Assembly (NCBI GenBank): GCA_964623265.1
Contig: CAZUTK010000055.1
Coordinates: forward strand, 1 to 19,800
DNA: 19,800 bases
From: CAZUTK01 sp964623265
GTDB lineage: Bacteria > Electryoneota > B3-LCP
Reading direction: 5' to 3'
Every line of letters begins with the position of its first letter. Position 1 is the stretch's first letter. A program made the translations under genes and the position numbers. Below, piece by piece: positions 1 through 6,989 of the stretch. A model generated the notes under the pieces. It saw nothing but the letters and a program-made list of their open reading frames with translations, was not told the origin of the DNA and ran no database searches.

Positions 1-707
1 GGCGAAAGCTGGCGATCGTTCTGGATAACCACGTTTATATGGCACCCGTCATCAAGGTGAAGATCCCGGATGGACGCGCCATCATCGAGGGCGCCGAGTC
101 TATGGATGAAGCGAAGGATCTCGCCATCGTGCTGCGCGCCGGCGCGCTGCCCGCCCCTGTCGAAATCATCGAAGAGAGAACGGTGGGACCTTCCTTAGGG
201 GCGGATTCCATCGCGCAGGGTAAACTATCCGCCCTCCTCGCCTTTATCATCGTGGCGGGCTTCATGCTGATCTACTACCGTTTCGCCGGTATTCTGGCGG
301 ATATCGCTCTGGTTCTGAATATGTTCTTCCTGCTGGCGATTTTGGCAGGCTTCCAGGGCACTCTGACGATGCCGGGCATCGCCGGCATCATTTTGACCAT
401 CGGGATGGCGGTGGACGCCAACGTGCTCATCTTCGAACGCATACGAGAAGAACTGCGCACCGGCAAAACCGTGCGGGCGGCGATTGACGCGGGCTTCGCC
501 CGCGCAACTGTCACCGTTCTAGATGCCAATATCACCACCGTCATCGCCGGCATCGTGCTCTATCAATTCGGCACCGGTCCCATCAAAGGATTCGCTCTGA
601 CTCTGATGATCGGCATCGCAGCTTCTCTCTACACGGCACTGGTGGGGACGAAACTGCTCTTCGATCTGTACACGCAAAGATTCGCACCTACAAAACTGAG
701 CATATAA
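1..707 (+). CDS. secD: Protein translocase subunit SecD, C-terminal part (5' end outside window)
   Basis: The reading frame is open from the first full codon at position 3 and runs to the TAA at 705-707, so this is the 3' part of a gene that begins upstream. SecD works with SecF and SecYEG in the inner membrane and uses the proton gradient to finish protein export. The visible start (RKLAIVLDN...VYMAPVI) is the conserved end of the periplasmic P1 region. After about 70 residues come hydrophobic segments matching the SecD transmembrane bundle, including the conserved GMAVDANVLIFERIREEL signature. The ATG at 39 is internal and should not be used as a start. secF follows after 21 bases, the normal order. 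The identity is secure; only the length is incomplete. Confidence 0.95.
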   Translation, partial: RKLAIVLDNHVYMAPVIKVKIPDGRAIIEGAESMDEAKDLAIVLRAGALPAPVEIIEERTVGPSLGADSIAQGKLSALLAFIIVAGFMLIYYRFAGILADIALVLNMFFLLAILAGFQGTLTMPGIAGIILTIGMAVDANVLIFERIREELRTGKTVRAAIDAGFARATVTVLDANITTVIAGIVLYQFGTGPIKGFALTLMIGIAASLYTALVGTKLLFDLYTQRFAPTKLSI

Positions 708-728
708 ATAGCAAGAAACGGACGTTCT

Positions 729-1643
729 ATGGAATGGTTCAAAGATTCCAACATCGACTTTCAAAAAGTCCGGCGAGTCGCTCTGACGGCGTCCGGCATC
801 GCCATTTTGATTGGGATCCTCTCGCTCTTTTTGCACGGCGGGCCCAATTATTCCATTGATTTCTTGGGCGGCACCACCATCCAACTCAGATTCCAGAAAC
901 CGGTTTCCGAGAGCGATATTCGCTCCGCACTCGGTTCGATCAATCTGGGTACTGCGGAAGTCAAGAAAATGGCGGAATTGGGCGGTGAACCGGAGGTGCT
1001 GATTCGGATCAAGAAAACTGAAATCAATGAAACAATCATAGAAAAAATTAAGAGCACCTTCGCCGAACGCTTTCAAGATAATCCCTTCGAAATTCGTTCC
1101 ATAGACGCCGTCGGTCCGAAAATCGGCGCGGAACTCCGCACTCAGGCGATCTTAGCGACTCTCATTGCAATGGGAGGCATCCTGATTTACATTTCGGTGC
1201 GATTTGAATTTCTCTTCGCTCTGGCGGCGGTGTTAGCGCTCTTCCATGACGTTTTGATTACGCTGAGCATTTTCTCGATTCTGGATCGTGAGATTTCCCT
1301 TTCCATCATCGCGGCTTTTCTGACCATCGTCGGTTACTCCTTAAATGATACCATCGTAGTCTTCGACCGCATTCGGGAGAATCTGAAAAAACTTCGCACC
1401 AAGGGGTTGCAGGAGATTATCAACACATCCATCAATCAGACCCTTTCCAGAACGATCATCACAGCTCTGACGACTCTGTTCGCTCTGATCGTTCTCTTCA
1501 TCTTCGGCGGCAGCGTGATCCGGGATTTCGCACTGGCGATGATCATTGGTATATTGGTCGGAACCTATTCGTCCATTTACATCGCCAGCCCGATCTTGAT
1601 CGAATGGCACGCACGCGCGGAAAGGCTGCAGAAGAAGAAATGA
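729..1643 (+). CDS. secF: Protein translocase subunit SecF
   Basis: This 304-residue protein has the usual SecF length. It has an N-terminal transmembrane helix (about residues 18-37), the SIDFLGGTTIQLRF segment that opens the periplasmic domain, and the C-terminal bundle with the family signature (LNDTIVVFDRIREN, about 202-215). SecF partners SecD in proton-driven late steps of protein export. The ATG at 729 is preceded only by a weak purine-rich stretch, which fits translation following secD closely. The stop TGA overlaps the leader of purA, whose start lies 31 bases further on. The C-terminus is a short basic cytoplasmic tail. Nothing is unusual. Confidence 0.96.
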   Translation: MEWFKDSNIDFQKVRRVALTASGIAILIGILSLFLHGGPNYSIDFLGGTTIQLRFQKPVSESDIRSALGSINLGTAEVKKMAELGGEPEVLIRIKKTEINETIIEKIKSTFAERFQDNPFEIRSIDAVGPKIGAELRTQAILATLIAMGGILIYISVRFEFLFALAAVLALFHDVLITLSIFSILDREISLSIIAAFLTIVGYSLNDTIVVFDRIRENLKKLRTKGLQEIINTSINQTLSRTIITALTTLFALIVLFIFGGSVIRDFALAMIIGILVGTYSSIYIASPILIEWHARAERLQKKK

Positions 1644-1674
1644 CAGCAACAGCACAGGCAGGAGGAACCGGTTC

Positions 1675-2964
1675 ATGCCCGTCGTAGCGGTCATCGGCGC
1701 TCAATGGGGCGATGAAGGCAAAGGCAAGATCGTGGACCTTTTGGCGGCGAAAGCCCAGGTGGTCATCCGATCGCAGGGCGGCGCCAACGCCGGTCATACG
1801 ATCCAGCGCGACGGAAAAACGATCATCCTACACCTGCTGCCGTCCGGAATTCTCACTGCGAAGACCACCTGTCTGATCGGTCCCGGCGTCGTGCTGGATC
1901 CTGAGCTTTTCGCGATGGAAATCGCATCGGTGGAGACTCCCGAAAACCCCCTGAAAGATCGTCTGATGGTGGACTTCAGGACTCATTTGGTTTTCCCTAC
2001 CCACAAGCAGCTGGATGCCTGTCTGGAAAAAGCTCTGGGGACCGGGAAAATCGGCACCACCAGCCGGGGGATCGGCCCGGCTTACAGCGACAAGGCGATC
2101 CGGCGAGGAGTCCGAGTGGGGGATCTGCTGGATTCAAACCGGCGCAAAAAGTGCTGCGAATCTCTTTTAGACTACCATTCGGCTCTGTTGGAAAAAGTCT
2201 ATCAGGAACCTCCCCCCGATAAATCCGAGCAGATGGCACAATTCGAACGCTGGGCGGAATTGTTGAGCCGATATGCAGGGGATACCGTCCGACGACTGCA
2301 GGAGGCCGTCAACCGAGATCAGATGATTTTGCTGGAAGGCGCACAGGGAACGTTCCTCGATCTGGATCTCGGAACTTATCCTTTTGTTACTTCGTCACAT
2401 CCGACGGTGGGAGGTGCGGTCGTGGGACTGGGTTTGGCGCCGAAAAAGATTGATTACGTTCTCGGAGTTTTGAAAGCTTATTGCACGCGCGTGGGCAGCG
2501 GTCCCTTTCCGACGGAAACGGATGCGGAAACCGCGGAACTCATCCGCAAACGCGGCGGGGAATACGGTTCCACGACCGGACGCCCACGACGCATCGGCTG
2601 GCTGGATCTGGTCGCCGCCCGGGAAGCAGTGAGCTATAACGGCGTGGATGGCTGGGCGATCACGAAGCTGGATGTTCTGGAAGGTTTGGACGAGATAAAA
2701 ATCTGCACCCAATATGCCCTGAACGGTGCGACGGACGGATTCTTTCCCGCCACGACGGCGGATTGGGAAAGCGTCGAGCCGGTCTACGAGCGGATGAAGG
2801 GATGGCAGGGGGGAACTTCGGCGCGGGAATTGAAAAACCTCCCCGACGAGGCGCAGGAATATCTCAACAAGATCAGCGATTTCACCGGCGTGCCGGTGCA
2901 ACTGGTATCTTTAGGCGCCGACCAAGAAGCGACGATCCTCCCCCGCATAGAAATCGGGCGTTGA
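1675..2964 (+). CDS. purA: Adenylosuccinate synthetase
   Basis: This enzyme joins IMP and aspartate using GTP in the first committed step of AMP synthesis, in the cytoplasm. The 429 residues match the family length. Visible motifs are the N-terminal GTP-binding loop GAQWGDEGKGK (8-18), GGANAGHT (about 35-42), GTTSRGIGPAYSDK, GAQGTFLDLDLGTYPFVTSS, and the GSTTGRPRRIGW segment that binds IMP. The ATG at 1675 has a strong Shine-Dalgarno (AGGAGG, 1660-1665) at a spacing of nine. The gene lies 31 bases after secF and 15 bases before tRNA-Lys, so one transcript covering all of them is plausible. No key residue appears to be missing. Confidence 0.97.
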   Translation: MPVVAVIGAQWGDEGKGKIVDLLAAKAQVVIRSQGGANAGHTIQRDGKTIILHLLPSGILTAKTTCLIGPGVVLDPELFAMEIASVETPENPLKDRLMVDFRTHLVFPTHKQLDACLEKALGTGKIGTTSRGIGPAYSDKAIRRGVRVGDLLDSNRRKKCCESLLDYHSALLEKVYQEPPPDKSEQMAQFERWAELLSRYAGDTVRRLQEAVNRDQMILLEGAQGTFLDLDLGTYPFVTSSHPTVGGAVVGLGLAPKKIDYVLGVLKAYCTRVGSGPFPTETDAETAELIRKRGGEYGSTTGRPRRIGWLDLVAAREAVSYNGVDGWAITKLDVLEGLDEIKICTQYALNGATDGFFPATTADWESVEPVYERMKGWQGGTSARELKNLPDEAQEYLNKISDFTGVPVQLVSLGADQEATILPRIEIGR

Positions 2965-2979
2965 AAGACAAATTTTATT

Positions 2980-3052
2980 GAGAATGTAGCTCAGCCGGTA
3001 GAGCAGCGGCCTTTTAAGCCGTTGGTCGCGGGTTCGATTCCCGCCATTCTCA
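2980..3052 (+). tRNA. tRNA-Lys, anticodon TTT
   Basis: The acceptor stem GAGAATG (2980-2986) pairs with CATTCTC (3045-3051), with discriminator A at 3052. The anticodon stem GCGGC/GCCGT closes the loop CTTTTAA, giving anticodon TTT. The T-arm is GCGGG TTCGATT CCCGC. The acceptor end is followed by CCG, so CCA is not encoded and must be added after transcription. The gene begins 15 bases after the purA stop codon and may be co-transcribed with it. Length is 73 nt. Confidence 0.95.
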
Positions 3053-3201
3053 CCGCGGAAAAGCAGCTTTCCTATTTCAGCAGCACCTGCTTTCGAACTA
3101 TCACCGCTGCTGCTTCAGAATTGAAATTCCGAGCACCGGAATCGAAAGCGCTTTTCGGCATTGATCACGCCTTCGCAAAATAGAACCCCGCCGCAATGCG
3201 C

Positions 3202-3218
3202 GCGTTGTAACACAACGC
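3202..3218. repeat. 17-base palindrome GCGTTGT-AAC-ACAACGC
   Basis: Two perfect 7-base arms are separated by three bases. With a loop this short it suits a dimeric DNA-binding protein better than an RNA hairpin. It shares its size and GCGT/ACGC ends with the palindrome at 3396-3412 in the same intergenic region. Confidence 0.5.
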
Positions 3219-3335
3219 CGCCTCAGAGTAACCTCCAAGCCTTTATCGCTCGATAATTGTCATCCGTTTCCATCATTCAGACCCCCGAATACGATTTGCC
3301 CACCACAGAAATCTGCAATAAATAGATAAACACCT

Positions 3336-3364
3336 TTTACAATATCGAATCTTCAAGTTAAAAG
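3336..3364 (+). promoter_or_regulatory. Possible promoter for the AAA ATPase cassette
   Basis: TTTACA (3336-3341, five of six matches to the -35 consensus) and TAAAAG (3359-3364, four of six to the -10) are separated by 17 bases. The site lies in the AT-rich part of the intergenic region, about 140 bases before the ATPase start. The palindrome at 3396-3412 would fall just downstream of the transcription start, a position where a repressor could act. In AT-rich DNA such matches can arise by chance. Confidence 0.3.
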
Positions 3365-3395
3365 CAAATCGAAAAAAAGTTAAACCCTTCTCTTT

Positions 3396-3412
3396 GCGTC
3401 AATATTTGACGC
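3396..3412. promoter_or_regulatory. 17-base palindrome GCGTCAA-TAT-TTGACGC, operator candidate
   Basis: Two perfect 7-base arms are separated by three bases, 94 bases upstream of the ATPase start codon and downstream of the possible promoter at 3336-3364. The symmetry, size and place fit an operator for a dimeric regulator. The WYL regulator encoded at 5972 is an obvious candidate binder, but that link is inferred. No copy was seen in front of the WYL gene itself. Confidence 0.45.
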
Positions 3413-3506
3413 TTCAGACTGTATTTTAACGCCTAAAACGTACATCAATGCTGCGTCGAGGCTTATTCCGCATTCAAATGAACCGTTTCAATTCGATGAG
3501 GTCTAT

Positions 3507-5411
3507 ATGAGAAACTCCAATCCTATCTCACAAACCTTGTTGGATGTGGGTCTGTCTCTCCTCGATCCCGAATACGGCCGGGCACTGAGGTTCGATACAC
3601 AGGGAGCCCTACACTCCTTGAAGCGGGACTTTTCCGATTGGAAGCTCTCAATAACGGACTGGAAAATCACTTGTGCCTTGTTCGCCAAACAGATCATGGG
3701 TGAGAAATATCTTTCGGCGACGGATCTTCTGGGCGGCATTTTCGGCGCTCCCCGGGCGATCCTCTGCAACCTCAGTCGCCTTGTCCGCCTGCTTGATGCG
3801 GGCATCATCGAAGCCCGCAATTTGCAAGGTGAAAACGACGAAGAAAAATCCGGCGCGAATCGGGGTCATTCTCAGTGTGAAAGAAATGGTAAATCCATTG
3901 CTCAGGCGGATGTCCTCGAGATGCAACTGAGCCTCTCCGCACGTTCGCTGAGAAGATTCCTCGGCGATGAAGCACCCGCAAGATCCGCCGTTCAGCCCTA
4001 TCAGGACAACGAGGAATATCTGCGCGATTGGTTCCAGTACGTGGATTTATATCGAGAATACCGAAAGCGCAAATCTTTCAACTCGTCTGAAGCGATGCGG
4101 ATGGAACAGGCTGAACTGAAGCAATGGGAGAAGCGTCTTGCCCGCCGCTGCAGCAGCTCAAAGAAGACTTTTCCATTGCAGGAATTGGTGCAATCGCACC
4201 AATTGGAGTGGGTGGAACAGATCATCCTGGTTTATGTTCTGAAAAAAAATCTGGATGGCAACGCTTGTCCACGTGATGAAGTGTTGGACTTAATCAGCGA
4301 AGATGAATACGACCAACAGCAAAAAGCCCGCTACTTCGATCCGGGGAGTCGTCTGCTGCGAAACGGATTGATCGAGGTGTTGCAATTTCGCATATTCGAC
4401 ACACTTTTCGCTGAATTGAAACTGGGACCAGGGGTATCCAACCGCATTCTGAAAGAGAATCACAGCGGCGAGGATGCTCAGAAAGTGGATGATATAATCG
4501 GAAGCAGCGACCTTGTGAAACTGGAAGATCCGATGGAAGATTTCTCGCGGTTGATCCTCCCTGAATCCATCAAGAAGACTCTGCTTATGGCGATGGGGGA
4601 ATGCCGCCGCGATATCGGCGGGATTCTGCGCAGCTGGGGCTTCGGGACTTATTCGTCCGGCCATGAAGCGGATTTCTGCAAGCCTTCACGGTTGATGCTC
4701 TTCTACGGACGTCCTGGTACGGGGAAAACCTTCGCGGCGCGGGCGTTTGCGCGCGAACTGGGCAAGCAATTGTTGGTCACGGATGTTTCGCGGCTGCTTT
4801 CTTGCTGGGTGGGAGAAAGCGAAGCGAACGTGAGCCGACTCTTTAGCCTGTACGAACAGATCGCGCTGCGCGTCGAAAATCCGCCGATCCTGTTACTGAA
4901 TGAATGCGATCAGTTCCTGACGCAGCGCGGATACGCCGACCGCAGTGTGGATCGGATGTACAACCAAATGCAGAATCTGTTTCTGGAAGCGTTCGAACGC
5001 TTCCAGGGGATTTTGATCGCCACCACCAATCTGCGCGACAATCTGGATCCGGCATTTTCGCGACGCTTTCATCTGAAACTGGAATTCCCCATGCCGGATC
5101 CCGAGAGCCGTCTGCGGCTCTGGAGAATCCACATCCCGAGCGCTCTTCCTTTGGCGCAGGACGTGAATCTGCCCGCTCTGGCGCAGGAGTACGCGCTCAC
5201 CGGCGGACAGATTGCAGTCATCGTAAAAAACGCGGCTCTGGAGGCGGCTCAAATCGGAGATCAAAACCGGGGCGTCTCGATGGATCTGCTACGCAAATAT
5301 ATCCAGATAGAGCTGTCATCATCCTTCTGCGGCGGGTCAAAACACTCCTGGGGATTCAGCCTGCCGTCTCAACGAATGAAGTATCAAGTAAACTGTCAGG
5401 AGGCAATATGA
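3507..5411 (+). CDS. AAA+ ATPase with degenerate Walker B (NE for DE)
   Basis: A 634-residue protein. The C-terminal half is a complete AAA+ module: Walker A GRPGTGKT (401-408), Walker B ILLLNE (461-466), sensor 1 ATTN (505-508), candidate arginine fingers R519/R520 and sensor 2 GGQI (566-569). The Walker B aspartate is replaced by N465, while the catalytic glutamate is kept. I recall NEAD-type Walker B motifs in a Bacteroidota-like AAA group, so this may be ancestral and not a defect. The N-terminal half looks helical. Residues about 70-103 and 225-292 resemble the winged-helix-like segments that precede AAA modules in that group. The ATG at 3507 has TGAGG five bases upstream. The stop overlaps the next start (ATGA, 5408-5411), implying translational coupling. 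Substrate and pathway are unknown; no signal peptide or membrane segment is seen. Confidence 0.85.
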   Translation: MRNSNPISQTLLDVGLSLLDPEYGRALRFDTQGALHSLKRDFSDWKLSITDWKITCALFAKQIMGEKYLSATDLLGGIFGAPRAILCNLSRLVRLLDAGIIEARNLQGENDEEKSGANRGHSQCERNGKSIAQADVLEMQLSLSARSLRRFLGDEAPARSAVQPYQDNEEYLRDWFQYVDLYREYRKRKSFNSSEAMRMEQAELKQWEKRLARRCSSSKKTFPLQELVQSHQLEWVEQIILVYVLKKNLDGNACPRDEVLDLISEDEYDQQQKARYFDPGSRLLRNGLIEVLQFRIFDTLFAELKLGPGVSNRILKENHSGEDAQKVDDIIGSSDLVKLEDPMEDFSRLILPESIKKTLLMAMGECRRDIGGILRSWGFGTYSSGHEADFCKPSRLMLFYGRPGTGKTFAARAFARELGKQLLVTDVSRLLSCWVGESEANVSRLFSLYEQIALRVENPPILLLNECDQFLTQRGYADRSVDRMYNQMQNLFLEAFERFQGILIATTNLRDNLDPAFSRRFHLKLEFPMPDPESRLRLWRIHIPSALPLAQDVNLPALAQEYALTGGQIAVIVKNAALEAAQIGDQNRGVSMDLLRKYIQIELSSSFCGGSKHSWGFSLPSQRMKYQVNCQEAI

Positions 5412-5839
5412 AAGACGAGCTTATGGATAGTCTGAATGCAAAATTTGAGCTTCTGCAGGCGAAAGTCCTTCTTTTGGAAAATGATCTGATGTGGACGCAG
5501 AAGCGGCTGCTCTGCTGGGAAAAGCTCCTCTGGCGATGCTGCGACAACCTGCCACCGGAAGAATCGAGTCTGAAAGAAATTATCGGCGATTTTCTCAAGG
5601 AATCCAGCGCCATCGAACTGGAGATCAAGGCGCAGATCGCTCAGGGCGGATCCGCAGCGATATTCACGAAAAAAACGGGTTCTCAGGATTTGCAGGATCA
5701 GAGTGTATCCGCTCAGAAATATCGCGAGCAGCTGGATCGGTTGCAGAGTAAGAATCTGGAAGAGATCTACAACGAATTCCGCATGGAATGCTATGAAATG
5801 CTGAGCCGCTGCTTGCAACGGGAGATGGATTGCAATTGA
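5408..5839 (+). CDS. Small Cys/Trp-rich coiled-coil protein coupled to the AAA ATPase
   Basis: I do not recognise this 143-residue protein. The start at 5408 is chosen because AGGAGG (5398-5403) lies four bases upstream and the ATG shares the ATGA overlap with the ATPase stop. The same frame is open further upstream, but that part lies inside the ATPase gene. Residues about 1-35 show heptad-like leucine spacing, and about 100-140 form a second predicted amphipathic helix, suggesting an oligomeric helical protein. It has six cysteines (one CC pair) and three tryptophans, with no CxxC metal motif, signal peptide or membrane segment. Tight coupling suggests a partner, adaptor or substrate of the ATPase; this is inferred from position only. 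Confidence 0.7.
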   Translation: MKDELMDSLNAKFELLQAKVLLLENDLMWTQKRLLCWEKLLWRCCDNLPPEESSLKEIIGDFLKESSAIELEIKAQIAQGGSAAIFTKKTGSQDLQDQSVSAQKYREQLDRLQSKNLEEIYNEFRMECYEMLSRCLQREMDCN

Positions 5840-5909
5840 GAAAAGTGCCGGTCGGAGCGGCGCCCTTCAAGAGCAGTAGTTACGGGAGGGATGAAAACGG
5901 AGATTACTC

Positions 5910-5937
5910 TTGATTTTTGATCCGCAAGCAGTTAAAT
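5910..5937 (+). promoter_or_regulatory. Possible promoter of the WYL regulator gene
   Basis: TTGATT (5910-5915) and TTAAAT (5932-5937) are 16 bases apart, with four matches to consensus in each box. They lie about 35 bases before the preferred ATG at 5972 in the 132-base gap after the coiled-coil gene. The regulator could therefore be transcribed apart from, as well as together with, the ATPase pair. Confidence 0.35.
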
Positions 5938-5971
5938 TGCCGGAGAAGCTTCCATTCATCCGGTGTTAAAT

Positions 5972-6967
5972 ATGCCAGAACAAACATCCTTGGTGCGCTG
6001 CATTCAGATCCTCAGCCGTCTGGCGAACCGCGGGCGGATCACCGTCGAAGAACTGCACCGCTATTTCGAAGGTAAAGTTAGCCGCCGCACTCTGCAGCGC
6101 GATCTCGTGCGCCTCTCGGAAGCGAATGTCCCGTTGATCTCGGAACCCGGCGAAGGCAGAGAACTGATCTGGTCCATCGAACCGCACTACTTAAAATTCA
6201 TCCCTTTGAATCTCGGTCTGGATGAATTTTTCTCGCTGAAAATCCTGCAATATGCTTCCGAACTGTTCAACGGTTCCCCCATCGGGACGGACTTGGAGGA
6301 AGCCATTCAGAAGATCAAACAACTGGTGCCGTCCGATGTGCTGGAATCCTCCGATGCGATGGATATGGAAGGAGAATTCCTTGGGGTTCATCGCTACGGC
6401 TATATAGATTACCGCCGCTGCGGACAGCAGCTGCGCGATTTTCTCTGGGCGGCGGTGCACCGTAACGTCTGTCAGGTGGAATATCGTAAGCCGGGAGATG
6501 AGAAGCCGAATTGCTACGAAATCCACCCCTACACTCTTTTACATCACAAGGGTGCGTTTTACGGCATCGTCTATCAACCCTGGCACAAGACTTTCATCTA
6601 TATCTTGATTCACCGCATCCAGAAGCTGGAACCATCCAATGTGCGCTTCGACCGGGATCCGAATTTCAATTTGAACACTTTTTTAAAGGGTGCGTTCGGA
6701 ATTTTCCGCGAAGAGCCTGAAGATGTCACGATCGAATTCACACCGCCGGTGTCGAATACCATTCGGGAACGGGTCTGGCATATGAGTCAGCAGCTGGAAG
6801 AAAAGAAGGACGGATCGGTACATCTGCATATGACGGTGGCGGTCAACCCGGAACTGGTAGCCTGGATCCTATATTGGGGAAGATTTGCTCGAGTTATCGG
6901 CCCGGGGAGCCTGGTTCAAGCGATTGCAGACTCCCTGAGTTCATCTCTAGAATATTACACTTCGTAA
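5972..6967 (+). CDS. WYL-domain (YafY/PafC-like) transcriptional regulator
   Basis: 331 residues from the ATG at 5972. A GTG at 5963 adds three residues; neither start has a well-spaced Shine-Dalgarno. Domains in order are: an N-terminal winged helix-turn-helix (about 1-70, with ITVEELHRYF and the recognition-helix segment SRRTLQRDLVRL), a WYL domain (about 150-215, HPYTLLHHKGAFYGIVYQ), and a C-terminal WCX-like extension (about 240-328). The WYL tripeptide itself is not conserved, being replaced by FYG. WYL proteins often sense nucleic acids or nucleotides and frequently control phage-defence or DNA-stress genes. This one sits in line with the ATPase pair, so it may control them. It runs convergently into pfkA with only 22 bases between stop codons. 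Ligand and targets are unknown. Confidence 0.85.
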   Translation: MPEQTSLVRCIQILSRLANRGRITVEELHRYFEGKVSRRTLQRDLVRLSEANVPLISEPGEGRELIWSIEPHYLKFIPLNLGLDEFFSLKILQYASELFNGSPIGTDLEEAIQKIKQLVPSDVLESSDAMDMEGEFLGVHRYGYIDYRRCGQQLRDFLWAAVHRNVCQVEYRKPGDEKPNCYEIHPYTLLHHKGAFYGIVYQPWHKTFIYILIHRIQKLEPSNVRFDRDPNFNLNTFLKGAFGIFREEPEDVTIEFTPPVSNTIRERVWHMSQQLEEKKDGSVHLHMTVAVNPELVAWILYWGRFARVIGPGSLVQAIADSLSSSLEYYTS

Positions 6968-6989
6968 GCCGGCCGTGAATAGCTTGTAA

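Larger units (their letters stand above)
3053..3506. other. Long intergenic region with several small dyads, no gene seen
   Basis: No credible coding frame is visible on either strand over 454 bases. The left half holds short inverted repeats: GGAAA/TTTCC (3057-3072), CAGCAGC/GCTGCTG (3078-3084 with 3106-3112), ATTCCG/CGGAAT (3126-3142) and CGAAA/TTTCG (3143-3157). Some could end transcription after tRNA-Lys, but none has a convincing U-tract. The right half, from about 3310, is clearly richer in A and T and looks like the control region of the ATPase gene at 3507. Two 17-base palindromes and a possible promoter are listed separately. A small structured RNA cannot be excluded from inspection alone. 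Confidence 0.5.

Noticed and set aside
4904..5407. Upstream extension of the coiled-coil protein to 311 residues
   Set aside because: The extension overlaps the AAA core in another frame and is Arg/Ser/Gly-rich like a shadow frame; the strong AGGAGG site and ATGA junction fix the start at 5408.
5891..5920. Nine-codon micro-ORF (MKTEITLDF) after GGGAGGG in front of the WYL gene
   Set aside because: The purine run abuts the ATG with no proper spacing and nothing links it to a leader-peptide mechanism.
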